Shown piece after piece: positions 33,505 through 41,480 of a DNA stretch of 62,545 nucleotides. A model generated the notes under the pieces. That model did not search any database. It was not told where the DNA came from and saw only the letters and a program-made list of their open reading frames with translations. Numbering within the stretch: position 1 is the first letter of the stretch; the number at the start of each line of letters is the position of its first letter. This stretch comes from Lachnospiraceae bacterium (lineage in GTDB: Bacteria > Bacillota > Clostridia > Lachnospirales > Lachnospiraceae): NCBI GenBank assembly GCA_017439675.1, contig JAFSIQ010000007.1:84310-146854 (forward strand). The letters are read 5' to 3'. The translations under genes and the position numbers were made by a program.

Positions 33505-35085
33505 GTGGAAACTGTTTCGAATGGTGTAAAATTGATTCGAAGAGAATATGAGAATACAGATAAGGAGAAAGGGCCCGTGAGAAATCTAGAGACCAATGTG
33601 AAACGATTAAGAAGACAAGTATTTACTGAGGTTGCCAATGTGGCGTACAATTCGGATAATATCATTGATGATATTGAGGCGATTCCATATAAGATTACGC
33701 CGGGAGATACACCACAGTATCGTGAGAGTATATATCGTGAGCGTGCTATTGCAAGAGAGCGAATCCGTCTTGCGATGGGTATGTCGTTGCGTCCTGAGGA
33801 TAAACCAGTTCATTTGACTCAGGGGATTGAGGAGAGTAATATCGATGAGAAATATTACGAACCCCCACTTATGCAGGTGATTCCGGCTGCATGTAATGCC
33901 TGTGAGCACAATGTGTATGAAGTGAGTAACCAGTGTAAAGGCTGTGTGGCACATCCGTGTATGGAGGTTTGTCCGGTAGGGGCAATCCACATGGAGAATG
34001 GCAAGTCTGTTATTGATAAGAGTGTTTGTATCAAGTGTGGAAAATGTAAGAATAATTGTCCTTATGATGCCATTTCTCATAAACGTCGTCCATGTGCAGA
34101 TGCCTGCGGTGCCAATGCAATTATTAGTGATGATTTGGGGCGTGCTAAGATTGATCAGAACAAATGTGTATCCTGTGGTCAGTGTATGGTAAGTTGTCCC
34201 TTCGGTGCCATTGCAGATAAATCTCAGATTTTTCAATTGATTCGTGCACTTCGTTCTGGCAGGGAAATCTACGCGGAGATTGCACCGGCATTCGTGGGTC
34301 AATTTGGTGACCATGCCACACCAGATAAGGTGAAGGCAGCACTTCTTAAACTTGGTTTTAAGGATGTTGTAGAGGTTGCAGTTGGTGCAGATATGGGATG
34401 CGTAGAGGAAGCAAAGCATTATGTAGAAGAGGTTGCAACAGGTAAGGTTCCATTTTTACTTACCTCATGTTGTCCATCATGGGCAATGCTCTCCAAGAAG
34501 CATTTTCCAGAGACTATTGATAAGATTTCTAATGCGTTGACACCGATGGTAGCTACCGCTAGATTGATTAAAAAAGAGCATCCGAATGCATCGGTAGTGT
34601 TCATAGGTCCTTGTGCAGCTAAGAAGCTAGAGGCTATGCGGCGCACGGTGCGAAGTGATGTGGACTTTGTAATTACTTTTGAGGAATTAGATGCTATGTT
34701 TGTGGCAAGGGATATTGAATTTGATGATTTTCGCGTGGGAGTACCGATGGAGGATGCCACCGGAGCAGGTCGTGGCTATGCGGTTGCCGGTGGCGTTGCT
34801 AAAGCGGTGGAAGCGTGCATTAATGAATATCATCCGGGCACGGAAGTACATATTGAGCATGCAGAAGGCTTGGATGAGTGTCGTAAGATGTTGATGCTTG
34901 CTAAAGCGGGCAAGAAGAATGGTTGCTTGATTGAGGGTATGGCTTGTCCGGGTGGCTGTATCGCCGGAGCAGGTACCAATATTCCGGTTAATAAGGCTAC
35001 GGTGCAGGTTCGCAATTTTGTAAATTCTACAAAGAGGACCTTGCCGGAGCAGGATGTGTTAAAAGATTATCATCCAGAGGAGTAG
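33505..35085 (+). CDS. [FeFe] hydrogenase, group B-like
   Basis: A 526-residue iron-sulfur protein. An N-terminal part of about 125 residues is followed by ferredoxin-type clusters: 'CNACEHNVYEVSNQCKGC', 'CIKCGKCKNNCP' and 'CVSCGQCMVSCP'. The H-cluster domain has L1 'TSCCPSW', L2 'GPCAAKKLE' and L3 'EGMACPGGCIAGAG'. All active-site cysteines are kept; L2 has G where most have M. This is the pattern of monomeric group B enzymes (TIGR04105 as I recall). It probably oxidises or makes H2 with ferredoxin during fermentation. GTG 33505 has only a distant ribosome binding site; GTG 33577, with AAGGAG 12 nt upstream, is a good alternative. No maturases are nearby. Confidence 0.85.
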   Translation: METVSNGVKLIRREYENTDKEKGPVRNLETNVKRLRRQVFTEVANVAYNSDNIIDDIEAIPYKITPGDTPQYRESIYRERAIARERIRLAMGMSLRPEDKPVHLTQGIEESNIDEKYYEPPLMQVIPAACNACEHNVYEVSNQCKGCVAHPCMEVCPVGAIHMENGKSVIDKSVCIKCGKCKNNCPYDAISHKRRPCADACGANAIISDDLGRAKIDQNKCVSCGQCMVSCPFGAIADKSQIFQLIRALRSGREIYAEIAPAFVGQFGDHATPDKVKAALLKLGFKDVVEVAVGADMGCVEEAKHYVEEVATGKVPFLLTSCCPSWAMLSKKHFPETIDKISNALTPMVATARLIKKEHPNASVVFIGPCAAKKLEAMRRTVRSDVDFVITFEELDAMFVARDIEFDDFRVGVPMEDATGAGRGYAVAGGVAKAVEACINEYHPGTEVHIEHAEGLDECRKMLMLAKAGKKNGCLIEGMACPGGCIAGAGTNIPVNKATVQVRNFVNSTKRTLPEQDVLKDYHPEE

Positions 35086-35109
35086 GTATAAAGAAATGGA
35101 GAGATGTAT

Positions 35110-35271
35110 ATGTATAATACAATGCTTGCGTTAGCGCAGACGGGAGATAATTCAAAACCTTGGTTGATTGCAATCTGTATGATTGTATCTATCGTTGTTG
35201 TGGTTGCCCTTTTTATCATTGGACAAAAGGACAAAAATGCAGAGGATGACAGCGAGGATTTTGAGGAGTAA
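35110..35271 (+). CDS. Small single-helix membrane protein, 53 residues
   Basis: An unrecognised protein with a short N-terminus, 'LALAQTGDNSKP', one transmembrane helix (about 19-39) and an acidic tail 'QKDKNAEDDSEDFEE'. GGAGAG lies 6 nt before the ATG. The TGD-helix part looks a little like a sortase sorting region, but the tail is acidic, not basic, and no exported domain precedes it. It sits between the hydrogenase and the AEC transporter (6 nt from the latter), in the same direction, so it is probably cotranscribed with them. Confidence 0.65.
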   Translation: MYNTMLALAQTGDNSKPWLIAICMIVSIVVVVALFIIGQKDKNAEDDSEDFEE

Positions 35272-35277
35272 AATGTT

Positions 35278-36225
35278 ATGGAGAGTTTTATATATAGCTT
35301 GAACGCTACAATGCCTGTGTTTCTTGTGATGGTGTTTGGTTGGTGGCTTAAGAAGATAAAATTTATATCAGATGAATTCGTGTCTGTGGCAGATAAGTTT
35401 GTCTTCAAAATTGCATTGCCAGTGTATGTGTTCTGTGATATTGCCAAAGCCGATTTGAGCAGTGATTTCGATTTGCGGTTTGTGTTGTTTTGTTCTTTGG
35501 GAACCTGTGCTTTTTTTGGTGTGACATGGCTGTTGTCCGAGATTTTTATTAAGGATAAATCTATGATTGGTAGCTTCGTACAGGGGTGTTTCAGAGGAAG
35601 TGCGGCGATTCTTGGAATTGCATTTGCGCAAAACATCTATGGAGATACAGGTTTGGTTCCTATGATGATTGTAGCGTCCATACCATTGTTTAACATTTTT
35701 TCGGTGATTGTGTTAATCCGAAGCAATCACAGTGCAGAACTGAATAAGAGAGCACTAATTAAGAAGACCTTGAAAGGAATTGTAACCAATCCTATTATTA
35801 TAGGCATTTTTGCAGGAGTTCCGTTTGCAATATGGCAGATTGAGTTTCCGGTTATTGTACAGAAGGTGCTAGGCAGTGTGGGAAGTCTTTCTACCCCACT
35901 TGCGCTGATTGCGATTGGAGGAAGTTTTTCTATGGGTGCTGCTTTGGATAAGTGGAAACCTACCTTGATTGCTTCTGTTGTAAAACTGTTAGTGATACCG
36001 GGCGTATTTTTGCCATTGGCAATTTGGATGGGCTTTTCTGGAGAAGCGTTGGTGGCGGTATTGATTTTAACCGGAGCTCCGACGACAGTAAGTGCATATA
36101 TTATGGCAAAGAATATGGGGAATGACGCTACGTTGGCATCTGGTATTGTGGTGATGACCACGTTGCTGTCTTCTGTCACTTTGACAGGAATTATCTTTAT
36201 ATTGAAGAGTTTGACATATATATAA
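35278..36225 (+). CDS. AEC (auxin efflux carrier) family transporter
   Basis: A 315-residue membrane protein with about ten helices in two halves. It starts 'SLNATMPVFLVMVFGWWLKK', with the family-typical 'FVFKIALPVYVF' near 45 and 'NPIIIGIFAGVPFAIW' near 175, and the conserved 'TGAPTTVSAYIMAKNMG' near 270. In bacteria these carry organic acids such as malate or lactate; the substrate here is unknown. GAGGAG lies 9 nt before ATG 35278. It ends with a terminator at 36320. Confidence 0.92.
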   Translation: MESFIYSLNATMPVFLVMVFGWWLKKIKFISDEFVSVADKFVFKIALPVYVFCDIAKADLSSDFDLRFVLFCSLGTCAFFGVTWLLSEIFIKDKSMIGSFVQGCFRGSAAILGIAFAQNIYGDTGLVPMMIVASIPLFNIFSVIVLIRSNHSAELNKRALIKKTLKGIVTNPIIIGIFAGVPFAIWQIEFPVIVQKVLGSVGSLSTPLALIAIGGSFSMGAALDKWKPTLIASVVKLLVIPGVFLPLAIWMGFSGEALVAVLILTGAPTTVSAYIMAKNMGNDATLASGIVVMTTLLSSVTLTGIIFILKSLTYI

Positions 36226-36319
36226 GCGGTGCAGCTAGTTTGCATTTTCGATGGTGTTATGCCATGAAAACAAAAAGTGATTATAGTATGATATGAATTT
36301 GAATATGGTATGTAATGCG

Positions 36320-36353
36320 AAGGGTGTACTTAAGATAATTAAGTGCACCTTTT
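36320..36353 (+). terminator. Rho-independent terminator after AEC transporter
   Basis: AAGGGTGTACTT pairs with AAGTGCACCTT, then TTTTG. The rest of the 36226-36648 gap is AT-rich, without a gene. Confidence 0.65.
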
Positions 36354-36535
36354 GAGGCTAAAATGAAAGGAAAAGTGCTCTTTAATAAATGATGTATTTT
36401 GGGATAACACGGTGATGACGAAATAATAAGAAGAATATAACGATAAAAAATAATATAATAAAGAGAGATGGAAGGTAAACTTTATTGAATAAAGAAAACA
36501 GGTGTGAAGGTTAATATAATTATGGAAAAACAAGA

Positions 36536-36624
36536 TTGAACTTTCGTAAGTATTTAGTTTGAGATTCAAAAGTAAAGTTCAAATAGATTTTTTGTTTGAC
36601 ACGAACTACAAATTCCCATAAAAT
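36536..36624 (+). promoter_or_regulatory. Promoter and inverted repeat before Re-citrate synthase
   Basis: TTGACA (36596), 17 nt, TAAAAT (36619). Just upstream is a perfect 9-bp inverted repeat TTGAACTTT-N29-AAAGTTCAA (36536-36582), which may be a regulator site. Confidence 0.55.
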
Positions 36625-36648
36625 AAGCGTTACGAAAGAGAGGTAAAA

Positions 36649-38052
36649 ATGGAAAATCGATTAGTTATTAACAATGAAAAGACAAATTTATTAGAATTAG
36701 AGGAGCATATGTATCATTTGGTAGATGTGGATAAGCCGAATGTGTTTCGCAATCTGTTTCCTTATGATGAGGTTCCTAAAATTGCGTTTAATGAGAGAAT
36801 TGTTCCCCATAACATGCCAAAGGACATCTGGATTACAGATACTACCTTCCGTGATGGTCAGCAGTCGAGAGAACCATATACAACAGAGCAGATTGTTACC
36901 ATTTATGATTATTTACATAGACTCGGAGGACCCAATGGTTTAATTCGTCAGAGTGAGTTTTTCTTATATAGTAAGAAAGATAGAGATGCAGTGTATAAAT
37001 GTTTAGAGAGAGGGTATCGTTTCCCAGAGGTAACTAGCTGGATTCGTGCTACTAAGCAGGACTTTGAGCTGGTTAAGGATATTGGATTAAAGGAAACTGG
37101 TATTTTGGTAAGCTGTTCGGATTATCATATCTTCTATAAGATGAAAAAGACTAGAAAACAGGCATTAGAGCAGTATCTTTCTGTTGTTCGTGATTGTTTG
37201 GAGATTGGAATTAGTCCGAGATGTCATCTAGAAGATATTACAAGGGCAGATATCTATGGTTTTGTAGTTCCATTTTGCTCAGAGCTTATGAAATTGATGG
37301 ATGAGTATAAAATTCCAGTTAAGATTCGTGCTTGTGACACCATGGGATATGGCGTGAATTTTGCAGGTGCGGTGATTCCACGTTCGGTGCAGGGAATCAT
37401 TTATGCACTGAATAAGCATGCAGGTGTGCCAAGTGAACAGTTAGAGTGGCATGGACATAATGATTTTTATAAGGCTGTAACCAATTCTACAACAGCATGG
37501 CTATATGGTGCTTGTGGTGTGAATTGCTCCTTGTTTGGTATCGGTGAGCGTACAGGTAATACACCACTTGAGGCGATGATTTTTGAGTATGCACAGCTTA
37601 AGGGTAATTTGAATGGTGCAGATACTACAGTAATTACAGAGCTTGCAGAGTATTACAAGAAAGAACTTGATTTTGATGTTCCAGACCAGACTCCATTTGT
37701 TGGAAAGAACTTTAATATTACAAGAGCTGGAATTCATGCAGACGGTTTATTGAAAAATGAAGAGATTTATAATATTTTTGATACAGACAAATTTTTGAAT
37801 CGCCCAGTACAGGTTGCGGTCTCTAACACTTCAGGTCTTGCTGGAATCGCACATTGGATTAACACCCATTACAAGCTTCGTGTGGAAGATAAGATTGATA
37901 AGAGTGAACCAATCGTTGTGGTAGTGAAGGAATGGGTAGATAAGGAATACGACGAAGGTCGTGTGACCTCTATTACCGATGAAGAGTTAGAGCGTGTAGT
38001 GGAAGAACAGGCAAAGAAGTTAGATGTGAAGGGTTTAATAACAAATTACTAA
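36649..38052 (+). CDS. Re-citrate synthase-type enzyme (homocitrate/isopropylmalate synthase family)
   Basis: A 467-residue HMGL-like acyl-CoA transferase. It has the metal-binding 'DTTFRDGQQSR' (about 65-75), 'CHLEDITRADIYG', 'RACDTMGYG', 'EWHGHNDFYKAV' and 'NITRAGIHADGL'. The N-terminal 60 residues and the overall sequence look like the clostridial Re-citrate synthase (Clostridium kluyveri type) rather than LeuA or NifV. It would condense acetyl-CoA and oxaloacetate to citrate. Support comes from the next gene, NADP isocitrate dehydrogenase, which points to 2-oxoglutarate and glutamate synthesis. Aconitase is not adjacent. A homocitrate synthase role cannot be excluded from sequence alone. 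Confidence 0.85.
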   Translation: MENRLVINNEKTNLLELEEHMYHLVDVDKPNVFRNLFPYDEVPKIAFNERIVPHNMPKDIWITDTTFRDGQQSREPYTTEQIVTIYDYLHRLGGPNGLIRQSEFFLYSKKDRDAVYKCLERGYRFPEVTSWIRATKQDFELVKDIGLKETGILVSCSDYHIFYKMKKTRKQALEQYLSVVRDCLEIGISPRCHLEDITRADIYGFVVPFCSELMKLMDEYKIPVKIRACDTMGYGVNFAGAVIPRSVQGIIYALNKHAGVPSEQLEWHGHNDFYKAVTNSTTAWLYGACGVNCSLFGIGERTGNTPLEAMIFEYAQLKGNLNGADTTVITELAEYYKKELDFDVPDQTPFVGKNFNITRAGIHADGLLKNEEIYNIFDTDKFLNRPVQVAVSNTSGLAGIAHWINTHYKLRVEDKIDKSEPIVVVVKEWVDKEYDEGRVTSITDEELERVVEEQAKKLDVKGLITNY

Positions 38053-38133
38053 AAATTTACATAGTTAAAGTTGCCAGAACATTGATTTTCTGTTATCCTA
38101 TATGAGGTATTCGGAAGGAAACTCTGGTGTGAA

Positions 38134-38172
38134 ATGAGTCATAAGTGAATACACCTATGACTTATTTTCATA
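38134..38172 (+). terminator. Hairpin between Re-citrate synthase and icd
   Basis: GAAATGAGTCATA pairs with TATGACTTATTTTC around a 12-nt loop. It lies inside a wider pairing ATGAGGTAT (38102) / ATACCTC-t-CAT (38212). No T-run follows, so it may be an attenuator or leader structure for icd. Confidence 0.45.
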
Positions 38173-38293
38173 ATGGGATGGAATGTAGAATTGCAATGAT
38201 AAATATTCAGATACCTCTCATTTACAATGGAATACGGTTTGGATGATGCGATTATGTATCAATTATTATAATAAGATTTAGGAGGACAATACA

Positions 38294-39502
38294 GTGGATA
38301 AGATTAAAATGACAACTCCATTGGTAGAGATGGACGGAGACGAAATGACAAGAATTCTCTGGAAGATGATTAAGGATGAGCTTTTGGAGCCATTCATTGA
38401 TTTGAAGACAGAGTATTATGATTTGGGTCTTGAGTATAGAAATGAGACAAATGACCAGGTCACCATTGATTCGGCAGAGGCAACTAAGAAGTACGGTGTA
38501 GCAGTTAAATGTGCTACCATCACACCAAATGCTGCCCGTATGACAGAGTATAATTTGAAGGAAATGTGGAAGTCTCCAAACGGAACTATCCGTGCAGCAT
38601 TGGATGGTACAGTATTCCGCGCACCAATCGTTGTAAAGGGGATTGAGCCATGCGTGAAGAACTGGGTAAAGCCAATTACACTTGCGAGACATGCTTATGG
38701 TGATGTATATAAGAATACAGAGATTCAGATTCCAGGTGCTGGTAAGGCAGAGTTAGTATTTACAGCAGAAGATGGAACTGAGATTCGTGAGACCATCCAT
38801 GAGTTCAAGGGTCCTGGTATTATTCAGGGTATGCACAACTTAGATGAGTCTATCGGAAGCTTTGCAAGAGCATGCTTTAACTATGCATTAGATACCAAGC
38901 AGTCTGTGTGGTTTGCAACAAAGGATACCATTTCTAAGAAGTATGACCACAGATTCAAGGATATCTTTCAGGAAATCTACGATGCAGAGTATGATGAGAA
39001 ATTCAAGGCGGCAGGCATTGAATATTTCTATACATTGATTGATGATGCGGTGGCTCGTGTTATGAAGGCTGAGGGTGGATTTATCTGGGCATGTAAGAAC
39101 TATGATGGTGATGTTATGTCGGACATGGTTTCAAGTGCATTTGGTTCCCTTGCTATGATGACATCCGTACTTGTTTCTCCAACTGGTGTTTATGAGTACG
39201 AGGCAGCTCATGGAACTGTACAGAGACACTACTACAAGCATTTAGCTGGTGAGGAGACATCAACTAATTCTGTCGCAACTATCTTTGCTTGGACTGGTGC
39301 ACTTAGAAAGCGTGGAGAGCTTGATAACATTCCAGAGTTAATGACATTTGCAGATAAGTTAGAGGCTGCAACTCTTGGAACCATCGAGTCTGGAAGAATG
39401 ACAAAGGATTTAGCTTTGATTACAAGCATTGAGAATCCAACTGTATTGAATTCTGAGAATTTCATCAAGGAGATTCGCAAGACGTTAGAGGAAACTTTGT
39501 AA
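38294..39502 (+). CDS. icd: NADP-dependent isocitrate dehydrogenase (homodimeric, type II)
   Basis: A 402-residue enzyme converting isocitrate to 2-oxoglutarate with NADP. It is of the eukaryote-like type: '[13 protein letters not shown]', '[17 protein letters not shown]', substrate Ser/Arg in '[17 protein letters not shown]', '[14 protein letters not shown]', and the cofactor motif '[14 protein letters not shown]'. The start is GTG 38294 with AGGAGGA 8 nt upstream. It is next to a Re-citrate synthase, so the two supply 2-oxoglutarate for glutamate. Length is normal. Confidence 0.96.
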   Translation: MDKIKMTTPLVEMDGDEMTRILWKMIKDELLEPFIDLKTEYYDLGLEYRNETNDQVTIDSAEATKKYGVAVKCATITPNAARMTEYNLKEMWKSPNGTIRAALDGTVFRAPIVVKGIEPCVKNWVKPITLARHAYGDVYKNTEIQIPGAGKAELVFTAEDGTEIRETIHEFKGPGIIQGMHNLDESIGSFARACFNYALDTKQSVWFATKDTISKKYDHRFKDIFQEIYDAEYDEKFKAAGIEYFYTLIDDAVARVMKAEGGFIWACKNYDGDVMSDMVSSAFGSLAMMTSVLVSPTGVYEYEAAHGTVQRHYYKHLAGEETSTNSVATIFAWTGALRKRGELDNIPELMTFADKLEAATLGTIESGRMTKDLALITSIENPTVLNSENFIKEIRKTLEETL

Positions 39503-39528
39503 TCTAATAGAATCGTGTATTTAATGAA

Positions 39529-39559
39529 CTGCTGGAATCTGAGGATTTCAGCGGTTTTT
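39529..39559 (+). terminator. Rho-independent terminator after icd
   Basis: CTGCTG-g-AATC pairs with GATT-t-CAGCGG around a 4-nt loop, then TTTTTG. Confidence 0.75.
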
Positions 39560-39821
39560 GTGTTAAAAATGAGTTAAGTTGATTCATGTTTGCATGAAAA
39601 TCCATTGGGTGATGCTTAAAACCTTAACGAATGCAGTGAGTTTAGTTTGAAGCTATACAGAGTAATGTCCATCACTGAGCATGCTTTGCATGCGATGTGT
39701 GAGGTTAACTAAATCAAGTAGGAGTCAGCCTGCTCGATTTGTGTGTTCAAGTATCGTATAGTTTTGTATGAAGGCGCGAGGTAAGCGGTGTTGTTTGAGA
39801 AGTGAAAGGTGGATAACAATT
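39560..39821 (+). other. Non-coding gap with possible RNA structure
   Basis: No gene is seen. There is a perfect hairpin GCATGC-ttt-GCATGC at 39679. A stem GTGATG (39609) / CATCAC (39670) would cross with TTTAGTT (39641) / AACTAAA (39707), a possible pseudoknot. It may be a leader for the next lipoprotein gene. Support is weak. Confidence 0.3.
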
Positions 39822-40637
39822 ATGAAAAAAATGAAAACCGTATTCTTAGTGGGTATATTAGCTATCTCATTAGTGGGATGTACAAATGACGAAAATACAA
39901 AAGAAGTTGAAAATGAGGCTGTTGGGATAACGACAGAAATAACAAGTGATGAAATGACAGAGGAAGCGTCCGATGAACAAGTAGAGGATGTGACGGAAGC
40001 ATTCACTGAAGAACAACTAGTGGAAGAAGTAGAAATTCCAACACCATTTGAATTTATTCTGAATAACATATATGATTCTTTGCTTCTTGATCCAATGGTA
40101 GATGAGATTACCTGTGTTCATTATTCTACAGGTATCAGTGAAGTTGTTTTATCTGGAGCAACAGCAGACGACAGATTAAATGCAGTTGCATACCGTATTA
40201 TGGATGTAAATGAAGATGAGGTACTTGAGCTTTTGATAATCGATAATGCTTATAAAGATAATGACGAAGCAAGAATTCTTGATATGTATACGATTGTGGA
40301 AGGAACGCCGGTAAGAGTTATTGAAGGTTGGGCGAGAAATCGGTTTTATATGTTAGAGGATGGAACCTTTTATTGTTCTGGCTCTGGTGGAACGGCGTGT
40401 TCTATGAATAAAATATGGACCTTTGAGGCGGGAGCCACAGAGCTTACGCCAAAGGAAATCTATTTTACCGGGTTAAAGGAAGATGGAACCACCATAGCTT
40501 TTTATTATAATGCTGAGGGAGTTTATGATGCATCTGCATCAACTGAAATTACAGAAGAACAATATACTTCATTTGTAACGGAGTGTGTAAACAAATCTAT
40601 CTCCATTGAAGCTAAGCCAATTGGTGCGTTTAAGTAA
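39822..40637 (+). CDS. Lipoprotein of unknown function
   Basis: A 271-residue secreted lipoprotein. The lipobox is 'SLVGC' at about 16-20, followed by a long acidic linker rich in E, D and T to about 80, then a domain of about 190 residues with 'YRIMDVNEDEVLELLIIDNA' (a calcium-like or repeat-in-DNEL motif seen in many clostridial lipoproteins) and 'FYCSGSGGTACSMNKIW'. ATG 39822 is supported by AAGGTGG 9 nt upstream; an in-frame ATG at 39768 would put the signal peptide inside. Function unknown. Confidence 0.75.
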   Translation: MKKMKTVFLVGILAISLVGCTNDENTKEVENEAVGITTEITSDEMTEEASDEQVEDVTEAFTEEQLVEEVEIPTPFEFILNNIYDSLLLDPMVDEITCVHYSTGISEVVLSGATADDRLNAVAYRIMDVNEDEVLELLIIDNAYKDNDEARILDMYTIVEGTPVRVIEGWARNRFYMLEDGTFYCSGSGGTACSMNKIWTFEAGATELTPKEIYFTGLKEDGTTIAFYYNAEGVYDASASTEITEEQYTSFVTECVNKSISIEAKPIGAFK

Positions 40638-40678
40638 GAAGCGTAATTGAATTATACGTTGATGGTAAGTCAAAGAGA

Positions 40679-40716
40679 GAAGTCGTCAGCACATAGATGC
40701 CTGGCGGCTTCTTTAC
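40679..40716 (+). terminator. Rho-independent terminator
   Basis: GAAGTCGTCAG pairs with CTGGCGGCTTC (two G-T wobbles) around an 11-nt loop, then TTTAC. Confidence 0.65.
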
Positions 40717-40748
40717 TAATTGTAAAGATATAATAGGTTAAATTTTTA

Positions 40749-40775
40749 TGTAACCATTTTCGCTGTTCCTACGTC
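40749..40775 (+). promoter_or_regulatory. ECF-type promoter, probably autoregulatory
   Basis: TGTAACC, exactly 16 nt, then CGTC. This matches the group of promoters read by SigW/SigX/SigV-like factors (TGAAAC or TGTAAC, 16-17 nt, CGTC or CGAC). It lies 60 nt before the sigma gene. A TATAAT at 40785 may add a housekeeping start. Confidence 0.7.
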
Positions 40776-40835
40776 TAATTAGTGTATAATGAAATGAGAA
40801 AATTCCGGAATACTCATGGAAAAGAGGTGTGGTAG

Positions 40836-41480
40836 TTGTTAGATGACAAAATGATAGCAAAGCTTACAAAGAAAGCGATACGAGGTCACGCGGAAAGCTA
40901 TGGGAAGCTTATCGAACACTATAAAGAATATTTGTACAAAACAGCAATGTTATCGACTAAGAATGAAGATATTGCATTGGATGTGGTTGGTGATTGTATA
41001 TTAAAGGGATTTCAGTCTATTCGTAGTTTGAAGGAAGCGAAGTACTTCAAAACTTGGATTACTAGAATTCTATATAATACAATCAACGATTATTATCGCA
41101 AGGAATTAGGTGGCGATAATATTGAAAATGTACATATTGCAATGCCAGAGGAAGCGGTATCTAGTGAAGAGAAGATGGATCTGTACCAAGCCATTGATAT
41201 GCTTTCTGAAAAATATCGAACCGTAATTATCTTAAAGTATTTTGATGAGTTGAAGGTCAGTGAGATTGCTTATGTTATGGATATACCAGTAGGTTCTGTA
41301 AAAGCATACCTTAGCCGAGCAAGGGAAGAATTAAAGCATTTATTGATGGAGGAAGATTTATATGAAGATGGAATTTCAGAATATACCAGTATCAGAGAAA
41401 CTGGATCAAGTAGTAGAGAACAGTTTAGAGCAAGTATATACCCAGAGCAGACGAAGCAGAGCAAAGTCGTGGGCTATTAA
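40836..41480 (+). CDS. RNA polymerase sigma factor, ECF/sigma-70 family
   Basis: A 214-residue sigma factor. Region 2 (about 20-90) has 'YKEYLYKTAMLSTKNEDIAL' and 'YFKTWITRILYNTINDYYRK'. Region 4 (about 115-170) has 'LSEKYRTVIILKYFDELKVS' and 'DIPVGSVKAYLSRAREELKH'. It uses TTG 40836 with GAGGTG 6 nt upstream. The last 40 residues overlap the anti-sigma gene in another frame and look unlike a sigma tail, so the original stop was probably lost. It should direct a stress regulon and its own operon. Confidence 0.9.
   Translation: MLDDKMIAKLTKKAIRGHAESYGKLIEHYKEYLYKTAMLSTKNEDIALDVVGDCILKGFQSIRSLKEAKYFKTWITRILYNTINDYYRKELGGDNIENVHIAMPEEAVSSEEKMDLYQAIDMLSEKYRTVIILKYFDELKVSEIAYVMDIPVGSVKAYLSRAREELKHLLMEEDLYEDGISEYTSIRETGSSSREQFRASIYPEQTKQSKVVGY

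Noticed and set aside
35110-35271. Sortase-anchored surface protein
   Set aside because: A TGD-helix pattern is present, but there is no exported domain, no signal peptide and the tail is acidic.
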